The notes: generated by a model not told the origin, from the letters alone. 64,000 nt of DNA from Phocaeicola plebeius (GCA_022767125.1 JALEPZ010000104.1:1-64000), one strand, 5' to 3'; positions 44,695 through 54,746 are shown, counted from the first letter of the stretch. A program made the numbers and translations.

Positions 44695-47600
44695 ATGAAG
44701 AATAACAGTATTGGAGAGGACTTCGGCAAGAAAAGTCCTCATTTTAAACAATTATTTAGATGTATGAGACTTTCTACAGCTCTTTTAATGGCTGGAGCAT
44801 TGTACGCTCATGCGGGTAGTGTGTATTCGCAGAGTGCTCGAGTAAACATTCATGTCAGCAATGCTCAGTTGAGTACGGTCTTGAGCGAAATAGAATCGCA
44901 GACCGATTACCTGTTTATTTACAACAATGAAGTGAATACACATTTCCCGACTTCTGTATCGGCGAGCAACGAAGCCGTGTCCAAGGTGCTCGACCGGGCA
45001 TTGAAAGGGACGGGTATTCAGTATGAACTGGAAGGAACACATATTATTTTGTCGGCCAAGGACGGAAGAGAAGTACTCCAGCAAACCAAGACAATCAAGG
45101 GTGTCGTTATGGATACCAATGGAGAACCTGTTATCGGTGCCAATGTCCGCGTGAAGGGGACAACGGTCGGTACCATTACCGACATTGACGGTAACTTCTC
45201 GCTGGAGGCCGACGCCAAGTCGGTCATCGAGGTGTCCTACATCGGTTACCTGACCCAGGAGGTAATTCCGGGCAAGCAGACCTCGCTGCACATCACGTTG
45301 AAGGATGATACGAAAGCCCTGGATGAAGTGGTGGTCATCGGTTACGGCACACAGAAGAAGGCCGACCTGACCGGTTCGGTGGCCAATGTCAACACCGAGA
45401 AGCTGAACACGCAGAGCAATGCTACCATAGGTCAGGCCCTGCAAGGCAAGATAGCCGGTGTAGATATCGTCTCCCAAGGCGGTACCCCGGGTGGCGGCAC
45501 GCGCATTATGGTGCGCGGTATTGGTACGCTCAACAATTCTGCACCTCTCTACATCGTCGACGGCATGTACATGGACGGCATCGACCATATCAACCCCAAC
45601 GACATCGCCAGCATCGACGTGCTGAAGGATGCCTCCTCAGCCGCCATCTACGGTTCGCGTGCAGCCAACGGCGTGGTCATCGTCACGACGAAGGAAGGCT
45701 CGAACACGGAGGGCCATCCCACCATCGACCTCTCGGCCAACATCGGTATCAGTGCCCCGACGAAATACCTCGACCTGCTCGATGCCAAAGGCTGGGCGGA
45801 AGTGACGACGGCCTCCCGCAAGGCGGCTGGCATGCAGGCACTCGACATGGCGCAGGATCTCGGTTCGAAACCCGACAACGACTGGCAGGACATCATGTTC
45901 GGTCCGGCGCTGATGCAGAACTACAACCTCTCCGTGAAGGGCGGCGGCAAGTACAGCACCTATTATAACAGCGTGGGCTACACCAACCAAGACGGTACGA
46001 TGAAGGGCACGAACTACCAGCGCTACACCCTGCAGAGCAAGCAGGACTTCAAGCGGGGCATTTTCCAGGCAGGTACGAATGTGGTATTGTCGTACGACCA
46101 GAACAAGCCGTTGCTCTCCGAGGTGCGCGGCGGCATGGTGGGCCACACCATCCAGGCCATCCCGACCCTGGCCCAGTACGATCCGGACCGCACGGGCGGC
46201 TACGGCGGCCTCTATGGTGACGTAGTGAACCTGAACAACCCGCTGGCCATGACCGACGACAACCTGATGGAACGCCGCAGCGAGAACGTGAAGATCTATG
46301 CCAACCTCTATGCCTCGGTAGAACCCATCAAGGGGTTGAAGTACAAGCTGAACTTCACGCCCGACTTCCAGTTCTACCGTTACAATGCGTATAAGGGATT
46401 GTACGATTTCGGACTGTCGACGAACACGAAGACCGATGTGCAGGAGCAGCAGACCCGCACCCGCAACATCCTGGTGGAGCACTTGCTGACCTTCGACCGC
46501 ACCTTCGGCGACCACAAGGTGTCGGCATTGGCCGGTTACAGCTACCAGGACACCCGCTACCGCTACCTTCAGGGCTCTGGTCAGGGCATGCCCGAGGGCA
46601 TTAAGGAAATCAATGCCGCCGCACAGGGCATCACTTCCAGCGGTTACAGCAACCGCAGTGTGTTGACCTCCATCCTGGGCCGTATCTTCTACTCCTACAA
46701 GAACCGCTACCTGCTGACGGCCACCATCCGTCGGGACGGATCGTCGAAGTTCGCCAAAGCCAATCGCTACGGTAACTTCCCCTCCGTGTCCGTGGGCTGG
46801 AACATTGCCGAAGAGTCGTTCGTCAAAGATAAGGTGCAGTGGCTCGACCAGCTGAAGCTCCGTGGCGGCTACGGCGTGCTGGGTAACCAGGAAATCGCCG
46901 ACTACCAGTTCGTGTCGGTCGTAACCACCGGTATCAACTATCCCGACGGCAAGTCGGGGCTGATCCAGGGAGCCTTCCCGAAGGTCTTCGCCAACCCGGA
47001 CATCAAGTGGGAGGAAACGGCGATGACGAACATCGGTATCGACTTCATGGCCCTGAACAACCGCCTGTCATTGACGGCCGACTGGTACGTGAAGAACACG
47101 AAGGACATCCTGCTGAACGTGCCCATCCCCATTTCGTCGGGCGGTTCGAACGACCCCGTGCGCAATGCCGGTAAGATCCGCAATACAGGTGTCGAGTTCA
47201 ACATCGGCTGGAACGACCGCATCAGCAGCGACCTCTCGTACGGGGTGAACGTCATCGGTACCTACAACAAGAACAAGGTCGTGGAGATGGGTTCCGAGTC
47301 GCAGGCCATCACCGGCGGCACCATCCATGGAGGAACGTACACCACCAAGACCCTGGCCGGCTATCCCATCGGCGGCTTCTGGCTGATCGAGACCGACGGC
47401 TACTTTAACAGCGAGGCCGAGGTACAGGCTTACCAGAAGGACGGCGTACTGATCCAGCCGAGTGCCGAGCCGGGCGACATCCGCTTCAAGGATGCCAACG
47501 GCGACGGAACCATCAACGATGGCGACCGTGTCTACTGCGGCAGCCCGTTCCCGAAGTTCACGTATGCAGTCAACGGCAACATCACCTACAAGAACTTCGA

Positions 47601-48045
47601 CCTGTCGGTAGGGTTCCAGGGTGTCATCGGCAACAAGATCTACAATGCCACCCGCCTGGAGCTGGAAGACGTGACCCGCGGTACCAACTACCTGGCTTCC
47701 TGCCTGGACTACTGGACCCCGCAGAACCAGAACGCTTCCCATCCGCGCCTGATCTGGACCGACCCGAACCGCAACTCGCGCTCCGAGTCCGACCGTTGTC
47801 TGGAGAGCGGCTCTTACTTCCGCATGCGCAGCTTGCAGGTGGGCTATACCTTCCCGAAGGCATGGTTCGGCGGACTGGTGCAGAAGGCACGTGTGTACGT
47901 GAATGTGGACAACCTCTTCACCATCACTAACTACAGCGGCTACTCGCCCGACGTGAACTCGTCCAACGTCTATTCGCGCGGCTTCGACGAATTCATCTAT
48001 CCGTCCAACCGCACCTTTATGTTAGGCTTGAATGTTACATTTTAA
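44695..48045 (+). CDS. SusC/RagA TonB-dependent transporter with STN signalling domain
   Basis: The 1116-residue outer-membrane transporter has a long N-terminus with signal peptide (MRLSTALLMAGALYAHAGSVYSQ). Next come an STN domain (VNIHVSNAQLSTVLSEIESQTDYLFIYNNE), a carboxypeptidase-like beta domain (IKGVVMDTNGEPVIGANVRVKGT), the TonB-box/plug start LDEVVVIGYGTQKKADLTGS, and the barrel ending in NRTFMLGLNVTF. It imports a bound glycan together with SusD. The STN domain is the likely contact with FecR. An upstream in-frame TTG at 44665 is a less likely start than the ATG at 44695. The 156 nt before it hold only a small AGCCGA/TCGGCT stem. Confidence 0.96.
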   Translation: MKNNSIGEDFGKKSPHFKQLFRCMRLSTALLMAGALYAHAGSVYSQSARVNIHVSNAQLSTVLSEIESQTDYLFIYNNEVNTHFPTSVSASNEAVSKVLDRALKGTGIQYELEGTHIILSAKDGREVLQQTKTIKGVVMDTNGEPVIGANVRVKGTTVGTITDIDGNFSLEADAKSVIEVSYIGYLTQEVIPGKQTSLHITLKDDTKALDEVVVIGYGTQKKADLTGSVANVNTEKLNTQSNATIGQALQGKIAGVDIVSQGGTPGGGTRIMVRGIGTLNNSAPLYIVDGMYMDGIDHINPNDIASIDVLKDASSAAIYGSRAANGVVIVTTKEGSNTEGHPTIDLSANIGISAPTKYLDLLDAKGWAEVTTASRKAAGMQALDMAQDLGSKPDNDWQDIMFGPALMQNYNLSVKGGGKYSTYYNSVGYTNQDGTMKGTNYQRYTLQSKQDFKRGIFQAGTNVVLSYDQNKPLLSEVRGGMVGHTIQAIPTLAQYDPDRTGGYGGLYGDVVNLNNPLAMTDDNLMERRSENVKIYANLYASVEPIKGLKYKLNFTPDFQFYRYNAYKGLYDFGLSTNTKTDVQEQQTRTRNILVEHLLTFDRTFGDHKVSALAGYSYQDTRYRYLQGSGQGMPEGIKEINAAAQGITSSGYSNRSVLTSILGRIFYSYKNRYLLTATIRRDGSSKFAKANRYGNFPSVSVGWNIAEESFVKDKVQWLDQLKLRGGYGVLGNQEIADYQFVSVVTTGINYPDGKSGLIQGAFPKVFANPDIKWEETAMTNIGIDFMALNNRLSLTADWYVKNTKDILLNVPIPISSGGSNDPVRNAGKIRNTGVEFNIGWNDRISSDLSYGVNVIGTYNKNKVVEMGSESQAITGGTIHGGTYTTKTLAGYPIGGFWLIETDGYFNSEAEVQAYQKDGVLIQPSAEPGDIRFKDANGDGTINDGDRVYCGSPFPKFTYAVNGNITYKNFDLSVGFQGVIGNKIYNATRLELEDVTRGTNYLASCLDYWTPQNQNASHPRLIWTDPNRNSRSESDRCLESGSYFRMRSLQVGYTFPKAWFGGLVQKARVYVNVDNLFTITNYSGYSPDVNSSNVYSRGFDEFIYPSNRTFMLGLNVTF

Positions 48046-48058
48046 ATGAAAGACCATT

Positions 48059-49615
48059 ATGAAACGAATCTATGTATATTTGACTTCATGTATAGTTTCG
48101 GCGGCCAGCCTGTGTACTTCCTGCGACAGCCAGCTGGACCAGGTGAATCCGAACCAGGCCACCGAAGATACGTTCTGGAAGAACGAAGCTGACTTTGAAC
48201 TGGCACTGACCTCCTGCTATACGCCGCTGAAGAACGCGCTGAACGGCGGCTACTACGGCACCCGCGGCGTGATGATGCGTATCGCCCGTGCCGACGAGGT
48301 GGAGTTCCGTAACGACATCAGCGATGTGTTCCAAGCATGCTATTTTACCAATACCAATGGTAACTCCCTGACACAGGGAATGTTCTACCAGTTCTACAAC
48401 GCACTCTACCGCACTAATTCCATCCTGCAGAAGCTGGAAGAGGCGGACGGGAATTTCTCGCAGGATTTCATCGACAAGGTGAAGGGCGAATGTCTCTTCA
48501 TCCGTGGCTTCTACCTGTTCCAGCTGGGTAAGGAGTTCAAGGATGCCCCGTTGCGTCTGACGGCTTCGCAGTCGCCTTCCACCTTCCCGCTGGCCAAGTC
48601 GTCGCAGGCCGAAATCTGGGCGCAGGCTGAGAGCGACCTGACTACGGCGGCCTCGCTGCTGCCCGTTAAGAACGAGGTCGTCGGCAAGCCGACGAAGGGG
48701 GCTGCCCTGGCGGTGCTGGGCAAGATTTATGTCTATGAGGAAGCGTTCGAAAAAGCCATCTCCACCTTGGAACCCCTGACACGCTCGCCTTACACCTACA
48801 AGTTAGTGGAGGATTTTGCGTGGAATTTCGACGAGGCGCACGAGAACAATGCAGAGAGTATCTTCGAACTGCTAATGGAGCCGGTGGGCGGTACTGATAT
48901 CTGGGGCAATGGTGAGAACATTAATTCTACTCAGACCAATACCCGTCCGAAGGAATATGCCGCTGCCGAAGCCGGTGGCTGGTATGAGGCCAACCCCACC
49001 CAGCAGATGATGGAGATTTTCTGGAAGGAAAAGGACAAGGACGGCAACTTCGATTATCGCGCCCGGGCTTCTGTGGCATGGGACTATGAAGGTTGCATGT
49101 ACTACCTGAAGCCGTTCCGCGAAATTTTCAATGAAGACAAGTGGGGAACGTACTGGCTGTTAAAGTACCAAAACTGGAATACGGCTTCATCGGAGGTGGA
49201 GCCTCCCATGTCATGTATTAATGAGCGGGCTGTCCGCTATGATGAAGTAATCCTGCTGTTGGCAGAGTCGTACCTGCGCAGCACTTCGCAGCAGAACCTG
49301 CAGAAGGCGGTGGACTACATCAACATGATCCGTCGCCGTGCGAACCTCAACGATTACAGCGGTGCCATGACGCAGCAGGCCATTTTCGACGACCTGGAAC
49401 ACCAGCGGGCCATCGAGTTCTTCGTGGACGGCGAACGCTTCTACGACCTGCGTCGCTGGGGCTTGCTCGAACAGCGCATCCAGACCTGCAACGAGGCTCG
49501 CTACAAGCAGCTCATGACAGGCAAGACGGGCACCACGAACCGCTACTATTACTATCCGATTCCTTCGAAGGAGCTGGAGACGAACCCGCTTTGCACTCCG
49601 AACGAAGGATGGTGA
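48059..49615 (+). CDS. SusD/RagB glycan-binding lipoprotein
   Basis: The 518-residue outer-membrane lipoprotein (lipobox LCTSC, Cys22) forms the lid of the SusC channel and binds the oligosaccharide. Motifs are DQVNPNQATEDTFWKNEADFELAL, GECLFIRGFYLFQLGKEF (TPR-like helices), QNLQKAVDYINMIRRRANL and the C-terminal FDDLEHQRAIEFFVDGERFYDLRRWG. It begins 13 nt after SusC. The composite repeat at 49621-49914 follows. Confidence 0.96.
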   Translation: MKRIYVYLTSCIVSAASLCTSCDSQLDQVNPNQATEDTFWKNEADFELALTSCYTPLKNALNGGYYGTRGVMMRIARADEVEFRNDISDVFQACYFTNTNGNSLTQGMFYQFYNALYRTNSILQKLEEADGNFSQDFIDKVKGECLFIRGFYLFQLGKEFKDAPLRLTASQSPSTFPLAKSSQAEIWAQAESDLTTAASLLPVKNEVVGKPTKGAALAVLGKIYVYEEAFEKAISTLEPLTRSPYTYKLVEDFAWNFDEAHENNAESIFELLMEPVGGTDIWGNGENINSTQTNTRPKEYAAAEAGGWYEANPTQQMMEIFWKEKDKDGNFDYRARASVAWDYEGCMYYLKPFREIFNEDKWGTYWLLKYQNWNTASSEVEPPMSCINERAVRYDEVILLLAESYLRSTSQQNLQKAVDYINMIRRRANLNDYSGAMTQQAIFDDLEHQRAIEFFVDGERFYDLRRWGLLEQRIQTCNEARYKQLMTGKTGTTNRYYYYPIPSKELETNPLCTPNEGW

Positions 49616-49620
49616 TTTTG

Positions 49621-49914
49621 AATTTAAAATTTAAAATTTAAAATTGACGATGACGCTGTAGGGGCGGACCTATGTGTCCGCCCGGAATACCGAAGTAGAT
49701 GTTTCCGGGCAGACACATAGGTTTGCCCCTACAGTTTCGTCATTGGTAGCGAAGCGAAGAATCTCTGAATACATTCACTTTATGTTAACAGATCCTTCAC
49801 TACGTTGACAAGTAAGGTAGCAATTTTAAATTTTAAATTTTAAATTCATCCCGCTTCTTCCCTTCGTTCAGTCTGATAAGTAAGGTAGCAATTTTAAATT
49901 TTAAATTTTAAATT
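49621..49914. repeat. Composite repeat region between susD and the GH20 gene
   Basis: Three kinds of repeat fill this 321-nt gap (49616-49936). An A/T-rich 26-mer built of AATTTTAA units occurs as two direct copies (49821-49846 and 49889-49914) and one exact inverted copy (49621-49646). The direct copies belong to identical 37-nt units starting AAGTAAGGTAGC (49810-49846 and 49878-49914). A 32-nt imperfect inverted repeat (49656-49687 and 49703-49734, 29 of 32 matching, core GGGCGGACC) makes a large stem. A GAAGAATCT element lies at 49756-49764. The last repeat runs into a -7-like TAAATTTG (49909-49916), 20 nt before the GH20 start. Confidence 0.8.
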
Positions 49915-49936
49915 TGCGAAGCAAAAACACCCGACC

Positions 49937-51826
49937 ATGAAAAATACATTGAACAAACTTCGGCAACTGCTGTGGATAGCAGGCAGTTGCCTGATCAGTG
50001 AGATGGCAGCCCAGCATCTCATCCCACAACCCAAGGAAATGACCGTCCGGGCGGACGGGAAAGTGACCCTACAGAACATGGATGCGAAAGTCAATCCTCG
50101 GCTGAAATTGCCCGACGAAGGCTATACGATTGATATCAAGGGAACGACGGCAGTGGTGCGTGCCAAGACCGATCAGGGGTTGGTATGGGCACGCCAGACG
50201 CTCCGGCAATTGGAAGATGCAGACGGACGACTGCCGCAAGTAAGCATCAAGGACTATCCGGCTTTTCCCCTTCGGGGATTCATGCACGATACAGGTCGTA
50301 ACTTCCGTCCGGTGGACATGCTGCTGAAAGAGATTGACCTGTTCTCGTTCTATAAGCTGAATGTCTTCCACTGGCATCTCTCGGACAATCCGGCCTGGCG
50401 AATCGAGTGTAAGGCCTATCCGCAACTGAACGATCCCCAGTTTCAGCGCAAGGGACGTGATGAAGGCCAGTTCTATACGTATGATGAAATCCGTCAGGTC
50501 ATCGCGTATGCCAAGGAGCGGGGAGTGACCATCATTCCGGAGATTGACATGCCCGGACACAGCAAGTTCTTCGATACGACATTCGGTTTCTCCATGGCCT
50601 CAGAAGAAGGCATGAAGGTGTTGAAAGTGTGTCTGGAAGAATTCTTCCGCGAGATTCCTGCGACCGACTGTCCCTATTTCCACATCGGTTCGGACGAAGT
50701 GCATGTACGTAACCCGAAAGCCTTCATGAAGTTCTGTGAGGACCTGGTGCGGGCCCATGGCCGTATTCCCATAGCTTGGGATCCGGGATTGGAACCTTCG
50801 GACGAAACCATCGGGCAAATCTGGTTTGCCAGTATCGGAGAAAAGCTGGAACAGGGGGAAACATATCCCCGCCGCTACATTGATTCCTATCAGGGCTATC
50901 TGAATATAGGCAGTCCGATTCTGAACGCTACCAAGTATTTCCTGCATACCCCCTGTGGGGTACCCGCTGCCACCAATCAGGCTTTAGGTGGGATTCTGTG
51001 TCTGTGGAATGACGTGCGGGTGGCTGACAAGTCGCTCACCTTCCCACAGAACGGGATGCCCAATGACCTGCTGGCATTCTCCGAACGCTACTGGTGCGGC
51101 GGAAAGGTCCTGTCGATCAGGGAGGAGGACCTCGTGCCTACAGAAGACACGGAAATCTACCGTTCGTTGCTCGATTTCGAGCAACGCCTGTCCTATCATC
51201 GCGACCACTTCCTTTACGACTGGGACATGCGCTGGGTGGCCAATGCGTCGATTCCGTGGCTGGTGACACTGCCTCGCCGGCGAGGCACATCGGTGGAGAA
51301 AATGGACTGGCAGCCGGCCCGGGGAGGGGTGGTCGATATGTTGGCCTTCTGTTCCCGCCACGGGGTAAAAGTGCAACCGACCATGGATGCGTGGATGCAG
51401 ACTGACATCTACGTGGAACAGGATACGACCCTGACGGCTTGGTTGGGATTTGATTCTCCCGGCCGTGCTTCGAAGATGTCCGATGGAATCGGTTATCAGG
51501 GACAATGGGAGGCCCAAGGTCGTCTGTTTGTCAACGATACGGAGATTTTCCCGCGTGACCCGTGGAAGGAGCCGGGCAGGTATCGCTTCCACCAGCACAC
51601 CTGGCATCAGGCTCCCGAGGAAGTGCCTTACACCTCAGAGCAGTTCTGCTGGTTGCGTCAGCCGGCCTATCTGCCGTTGCACAAAGGCTGGAATCGCATA
51701 CGGCTCTATTGTCCCAGGGTATTCCCTGGCGAAGTCTGGCAGGTGACCTTCCTGCCTGTTTCCATCGATGCGAACGGCCATGTGTCGGAAGTGAAGGGAC
51801 TGGTCTATCGCCGTCCGTCTGAATAA
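49937..51826 (+). CDS. GH20 beta-N-acetylhexosaminidase
   Basis: The 629-residue secreted enzyme (signal peptide about 1-25, EMAAQ) has an N-terminal GH20b domain. The TIM barrel follows with GFMHDTGRNFRPVDMLLKEIDLFSFYKLNVFHWHLSDN and IPEIDMPGHS. The catalytic pair D253-E254 is in HIGSDEVH. A C-terminal beta extension of roughly 200 residues follows. GH20 enzymes release terminal GlcNAc or GalNAc from glycoproteins, mucin or glycolipids using substrate-assisted catalysis. The gene follows SusD across the composite repeat, so host or mucin glycans are the likely target. Confidence 0.94.
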   Translation: MKNTLNKLRQLLWIAGSCLISEMAAQHLIPQPKEMTVRADGKVTLQNMDAKVNPRLKLPDEGYTIDIKGTTAVVRAKTDQGLVWARQTLRQLEDADGRLPQVSIKDYPAFPLRGFMHDTGRNFRPVDMLLKEIDLFSFYKLNVFHWHLSDNPAWRIECKAYPQLNDPQFQRKGRDEGQFYTYDEIRQVIAYAKERGVTIIPEIDMPGHSKFFDTTFGFSMASEEGMKVLKVCLEEFFREIPATDCPYFHIGSDEVHVRNPKAFMKFCEDLVRAHGRIPIAWDPGLEPSDETIGQIWFASIGEKLEQGETYPRRYIDSYQGYLNIGSPILNATKYFLHTPCGVPAATNQALGGILCLWNDVRVADKSLTFPQNGMPNDLLAFSERYWCGGKVLSIREEDLVPTEDTEIYRSLLDFEQRLSYHRDHFLYDWDMRWVANASIPWLVTLPRRRGTSVEKMDWQPARGGVVDMLAFCSRHGVKVQPTMDAWMQTDIYVEQDTTLTAWLGFDSPGRASKMSDGIGYQGQWEAQGRLFVNDTEIFPRDPWKEPGRYRFHQHTWHQAPEEVPYTSEQFCWLRQPAYLPLHKGWNRIRLYCPRVFPGEVWQVTFLPVSIDANGHVSEVKGLVYRRPSE

Positions 51827-51905
51827 GCGTTCTCAGCCCCCTACATGAATAGGGAGCGTCAATGTATCACCTAACAGAATAATTCTGATTAAAATAACAA
51901 CGAAT

Positions 51906-54575
51906 ATGAAAAAATCAATGTTGACATGTTGGCTGCTGTTGTGCTGTCTGGCAGTAGCAGCGGCCCATCATCCCGAATTCTCCACGGCTGGCTTCTTCCA
52001 GCTACCTGAATCCGGGCGAGAAGTATTCTCGATGAATCCGGCCTGGCGCTTCCACAAGGGAGCCGCAGCCGGAGCCGAAGCCCGCGGGTTTGACGACTCG
52101 CAATGGGCAGTAGTGTCGTTGCCTCACGGGATTGACTATGTCCCGACCGAGGCAAGCGGCTGTGTGAATTATCAGGGCGAAGTGTGGTACCGCAAGCACT
52201 TCACTCCCGATGCCCGTCTGCAGGGCAAGAAGCTGTTCCTGCATTTCGAAGCCATCATGGGCAAGAGCAAGGTCTATGTCAACGGACAGCTGCTGACGGA
52301 ACATTTCGGCGGTTACCTGCCCGTTGTGGTCGACCTGACCGATGCCGTGGACTGGACGGCAGAGAACATCATTTCGGTCTGGGCCGACAATAGTGATGAC
52401 CCGTATTATCCTCCTGGAAAAGCACAGGATGTGCTGGACTATACGTATTTCGGCGGTATCTATCGCGACTGCTGGCTCGTAGCGCACGACCGACTGCACA
52501 TCACTGACCCGAATTTTGAACAGGTGGTGGCAGGAGGCGGCCTGTTCGTTTCGTACGACCGGGTAAGCAGCGAATCTGCCCAGGTCAACTTGCGGCTTCA
52601 TGTACGTAACGAGCGTCAGCGGGCCTTCTCCGGCGTGGCCGAGTTTGAGCTTCTCCGTCCCGACGGTTCGCAGGCCGCCCTCATCAACCGTACGTTCTCA
52701 GCCAAGGCCGGACGGGCCGTTACCGTCGACGAACAGGTTGTGCTGAAATCGCCGTGCCTGTGGTCGCCCGAGCAGCCCCAGCTCTATCAGCTGATGGTCC
52801 GTCTCCGCGACAAGGAGGGTAGGGTAGTGGACGGTTATCGCCGCCGCATCGGCGTGCGCAGTGTCGAGTTCAAGGGACAGGACGGCTTCTGGCTCAACGG
52901 AAAGCCCTACGAGTCGCCGCTCATCGGTGCGAATCGTCACCAGGACTTTGCCGTGGTGGGCAATGCCGTACCGAACAGCCTCCACTGGCGTGATGCGAAG
53001 AAGTTGCGGGATGCCGGACTGAAAGTCATCCGCAATGCCCATTGTCCGCAGGATCCTGCCTTTATGGATGCTTGTGATGAACTGGGACTGTTCGTGCTCG
53101 ACAATACGCCGGGCTGGCAGTTTTGGAACGACGATCCCATTTTTGCCCAGCGCGTGTACAGCGACATCCGCAATTTGGTGCGCCGCGACCGTAACCATCC
53201 CTGCCTGTGGATGTGGGAACCTATCCTCAATGAGACCTGGTATCCTGCCGACTTTGCGCAAAAGACCCAGGCCATCGTGAACGAGGAATATCCTTTCCCG
53301 TATTGTTATTCCGGCTGTGATGCTACAGCCCGCGGCCACGAGTACTATTCCATCCAGTTCACCCATCCGATGAATGGTGGCGGTGGAGCGTTCAGTGCCC
53401 AAAAGATTGATCCGAACCTGACCTACTTTACCCGTGAATGGGGCGATAACGTGGACGACTGGAGTTCGCACAATTCGCCCAGCCGTGTCGCCCGCAACTG
53501 GGGAGAGCAGGCCATGCTCATCCAGGCGCAGCATTATGCGCATCCGTCGTATCCCTATACCTCCTACGATGCCTTGTTCCATACCTCCCGCCAGCATGTG
53601 GGCGGCTGTCTGTGGCATTCGTTCGACCATCAGCGTGGCTATCATCCCGACCCCTTCTATGGCGGTATCATGGATGTGTTCCGCCAACCCAAGTATTCTT
53701 ATTATATGTTCCAGTCGCAGCGTTCGCCCCGGCAGGAAGACCGCCTGTTCCAGACAGGTCCGATGGTGTACATTGCGCACGAAATGACACCTTTCTCGCC
53801 CAAGGATGTGACGGTCTACTCGAACTGTGACGAGGTGCGCCTCACCTATAATAAGGGGGGAAAGGTGTTTACCTACCGCAAGCCGGTGCAGCAGGAGGGC
53901 ATGCCTTCGCCCGTCATTACCTTCGAAGGGGTGTACGACTTCATGATCGATAAGTATATGTCGATGAACGAGAAAAAGCAGGACGAAGTCTTCTTCCTGG
54001 CCGAAGGACTGATTGATGGAAAGGTGGTGGCCACCCACAAGGTATGTCCGGCTCGTCGTCCGGAGAAGATTCTGCTGTGGGTGGATGATGAGCAGGTGTC
54101 CCTTCAGGCAGACGGCTCAGATGCGGTGGTAGTGGTGGCTGCCATTGCCGACAAGAACGGTAACATTAAACGCCTGAACAACGATTATGTCAAGTTTCGG
54201 GTGGAAGGGGAAGGACGCATCCTCGGTGGGGCCGATGTCTTGGCCAATCCGGCACCAGTGAAATGGGGAACCGCTCCCGTGCTGGTGCAGTCAACGCTGA
54301 AGCCCGGTATAATCAAGGTCACCGCCAGTGTATTGTTCGAAGGTTCGCAAATGCCGGTCAGCGGCACCATCGAACTGACAAGTGTCCCGGCTGCCCATCC
54401 GCAAGTGTTTGCGGCAGCTGAGGCTGAGCTCCTCCCGACCGATACGGGTCACGCACTGACCGCTACGCTGAAATCGGCCGCCGAACTGGAGATTGAGCAG
54501 CAGCAACGCGATGCGAACAATCTCCGGCTGAAAGAAGTGGAACAGCAACAGCAGGATTTCGGCGAGAAGAAATAA
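51906..54575 (+). CDS. GH2 family beta-glycosidase
   Basis: The 889-residue secreted enzyme (signal peptide about 1-20) has the GH2 sugar-binding domain (about 40-200, VNYQGEVWYRKHF, GKSKVYVNGQLL), an immunoglobulin-like domain, and the TIM barrel (about 320-610). The acid/base is E443 in PILNETW and the probable nucleophile E511 in TREWGDN. Two more beta domains follow. The last about 35 residues are Gln/Glu-rich and predicted helical (EIEQQQRDANNLRLKEVEQQ), an unusual tail. The loss of the common NEYG context makes substrate prediction uncertain; beta-galactosidase is the most likely. It follows GH20 by 79 nt. Confidence 0.92.
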   Translation: MKKSMLTCWLLLCCLAVAAAHHPEFSTAGFFQLPESGREVFSMNPAWRFHKGAAAGAEARGFDDSQWAVVSLPHGIDYVPTEASGCVNYQGEVWYRKHFTPDARLQGKKLFLHFEAIMGKSKVYVNGQLLTEHFGGYLPVVVDLTDAVDWTAENIISVWADNSDDPYYPPGKAQDVLDYTYFGGIYRDCWLVAHDRLHITDPNFEQVVAGGGLFVSYDRVSSESAQVNLRLHVRNERQRAFSGVAEFELLRPDGSQAALINRTFSAKAGRAVTVDEQVVLKSPCLWSPEQPQLYQLMVRLRDKEGRVVDGYRRRIGVRSVEFKGQDGFWLNGKPYESPLIGANRHQDFAVVGNAVPNSLHWRDAKKLRDAGLKVIRNAHCPQDPAFMDACDELGLFVLDNTPGWQFWNDDPIFAQRVYSDIRNLVRRDRNHPCLWMWEPILNETWYPADFAQKTQAIVNEEYPFPYCYSGCDATARGHEYYSIQFTHPMNGGGGAFSAQKIDPNLTYFTREWGDNVDDWSSHNSPSRVARNWGEQAMLIQAQHYAHPSYPYTSYDALFHTSRQHVGGCLWHSFDHQRGYHPDPFYGGIMDVFRQPKYSYYMFQSQRSPRQEDRLFQTGPMVYIAHEMTPFSPKDVTVYSNCDEVRLTYNKGGKVFTYRKPVQQEGMPSPVITFEGVYDFMIDKYMSMNEKKQDEVFFLAEGLIDGKVVATHKVCPARRPEKILLWVDDEQVSLQADGSDAVVVVAAIADKNGNIKRLNNDYVKFRVEGEGRILGGADVLANPAPVKWGTAPVLVQSTLKPGIIKVTASVLFEGSQMPVSGTIELTSVPAAHPQVFAAAEAELLPTDTGHALTATLKSAAELEIEQQQRDANNLRLKEVEQQQQDFGEKK

Positions 54576-54580
54576 ACTAT

Positions 54581-54695
54581 ATTGTCATTCTGGACGCAGT
54601 GAAGAATCTGAATGCATCTACTAACGCTTTACAGATTGGCTTGCCCCTTCGGGTCGCCGAACATTGTTCCTGCACTGCGTTTAGAATGGCATAAT
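54581..54695. repeat. Dispersed-repeat stem-loop after the GH2 gene
   Basis: Arm ATTGTCATTCTGGACGCAGTG (54581-54601) pairs with 54673-54695 (core CACTGCGTTTAGAATG) with a few mismatches. The loop begins with the GAAGAATCTGAATGCATCT element shared in part with 17985-18003 and 49756-49764. The start GTCATTCTG matches the terminator at 12107-12115. It may terminate the utilisation locus and the convergent LuxR gene. Confidence 0.6.
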
Positions 54696-54746
54696 GATAG
54701 GGAAGATAGGGTCTGCTAGCATGCGTGGAACCCGGTACGGCTCTAC

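Noticed and set aside
49810..49914. Possible CRISPR array in the direct repeats
   Set aside because: Only two direct copies, AT-rich, with one inverted copy nearby, no spacer series and no cas genes.
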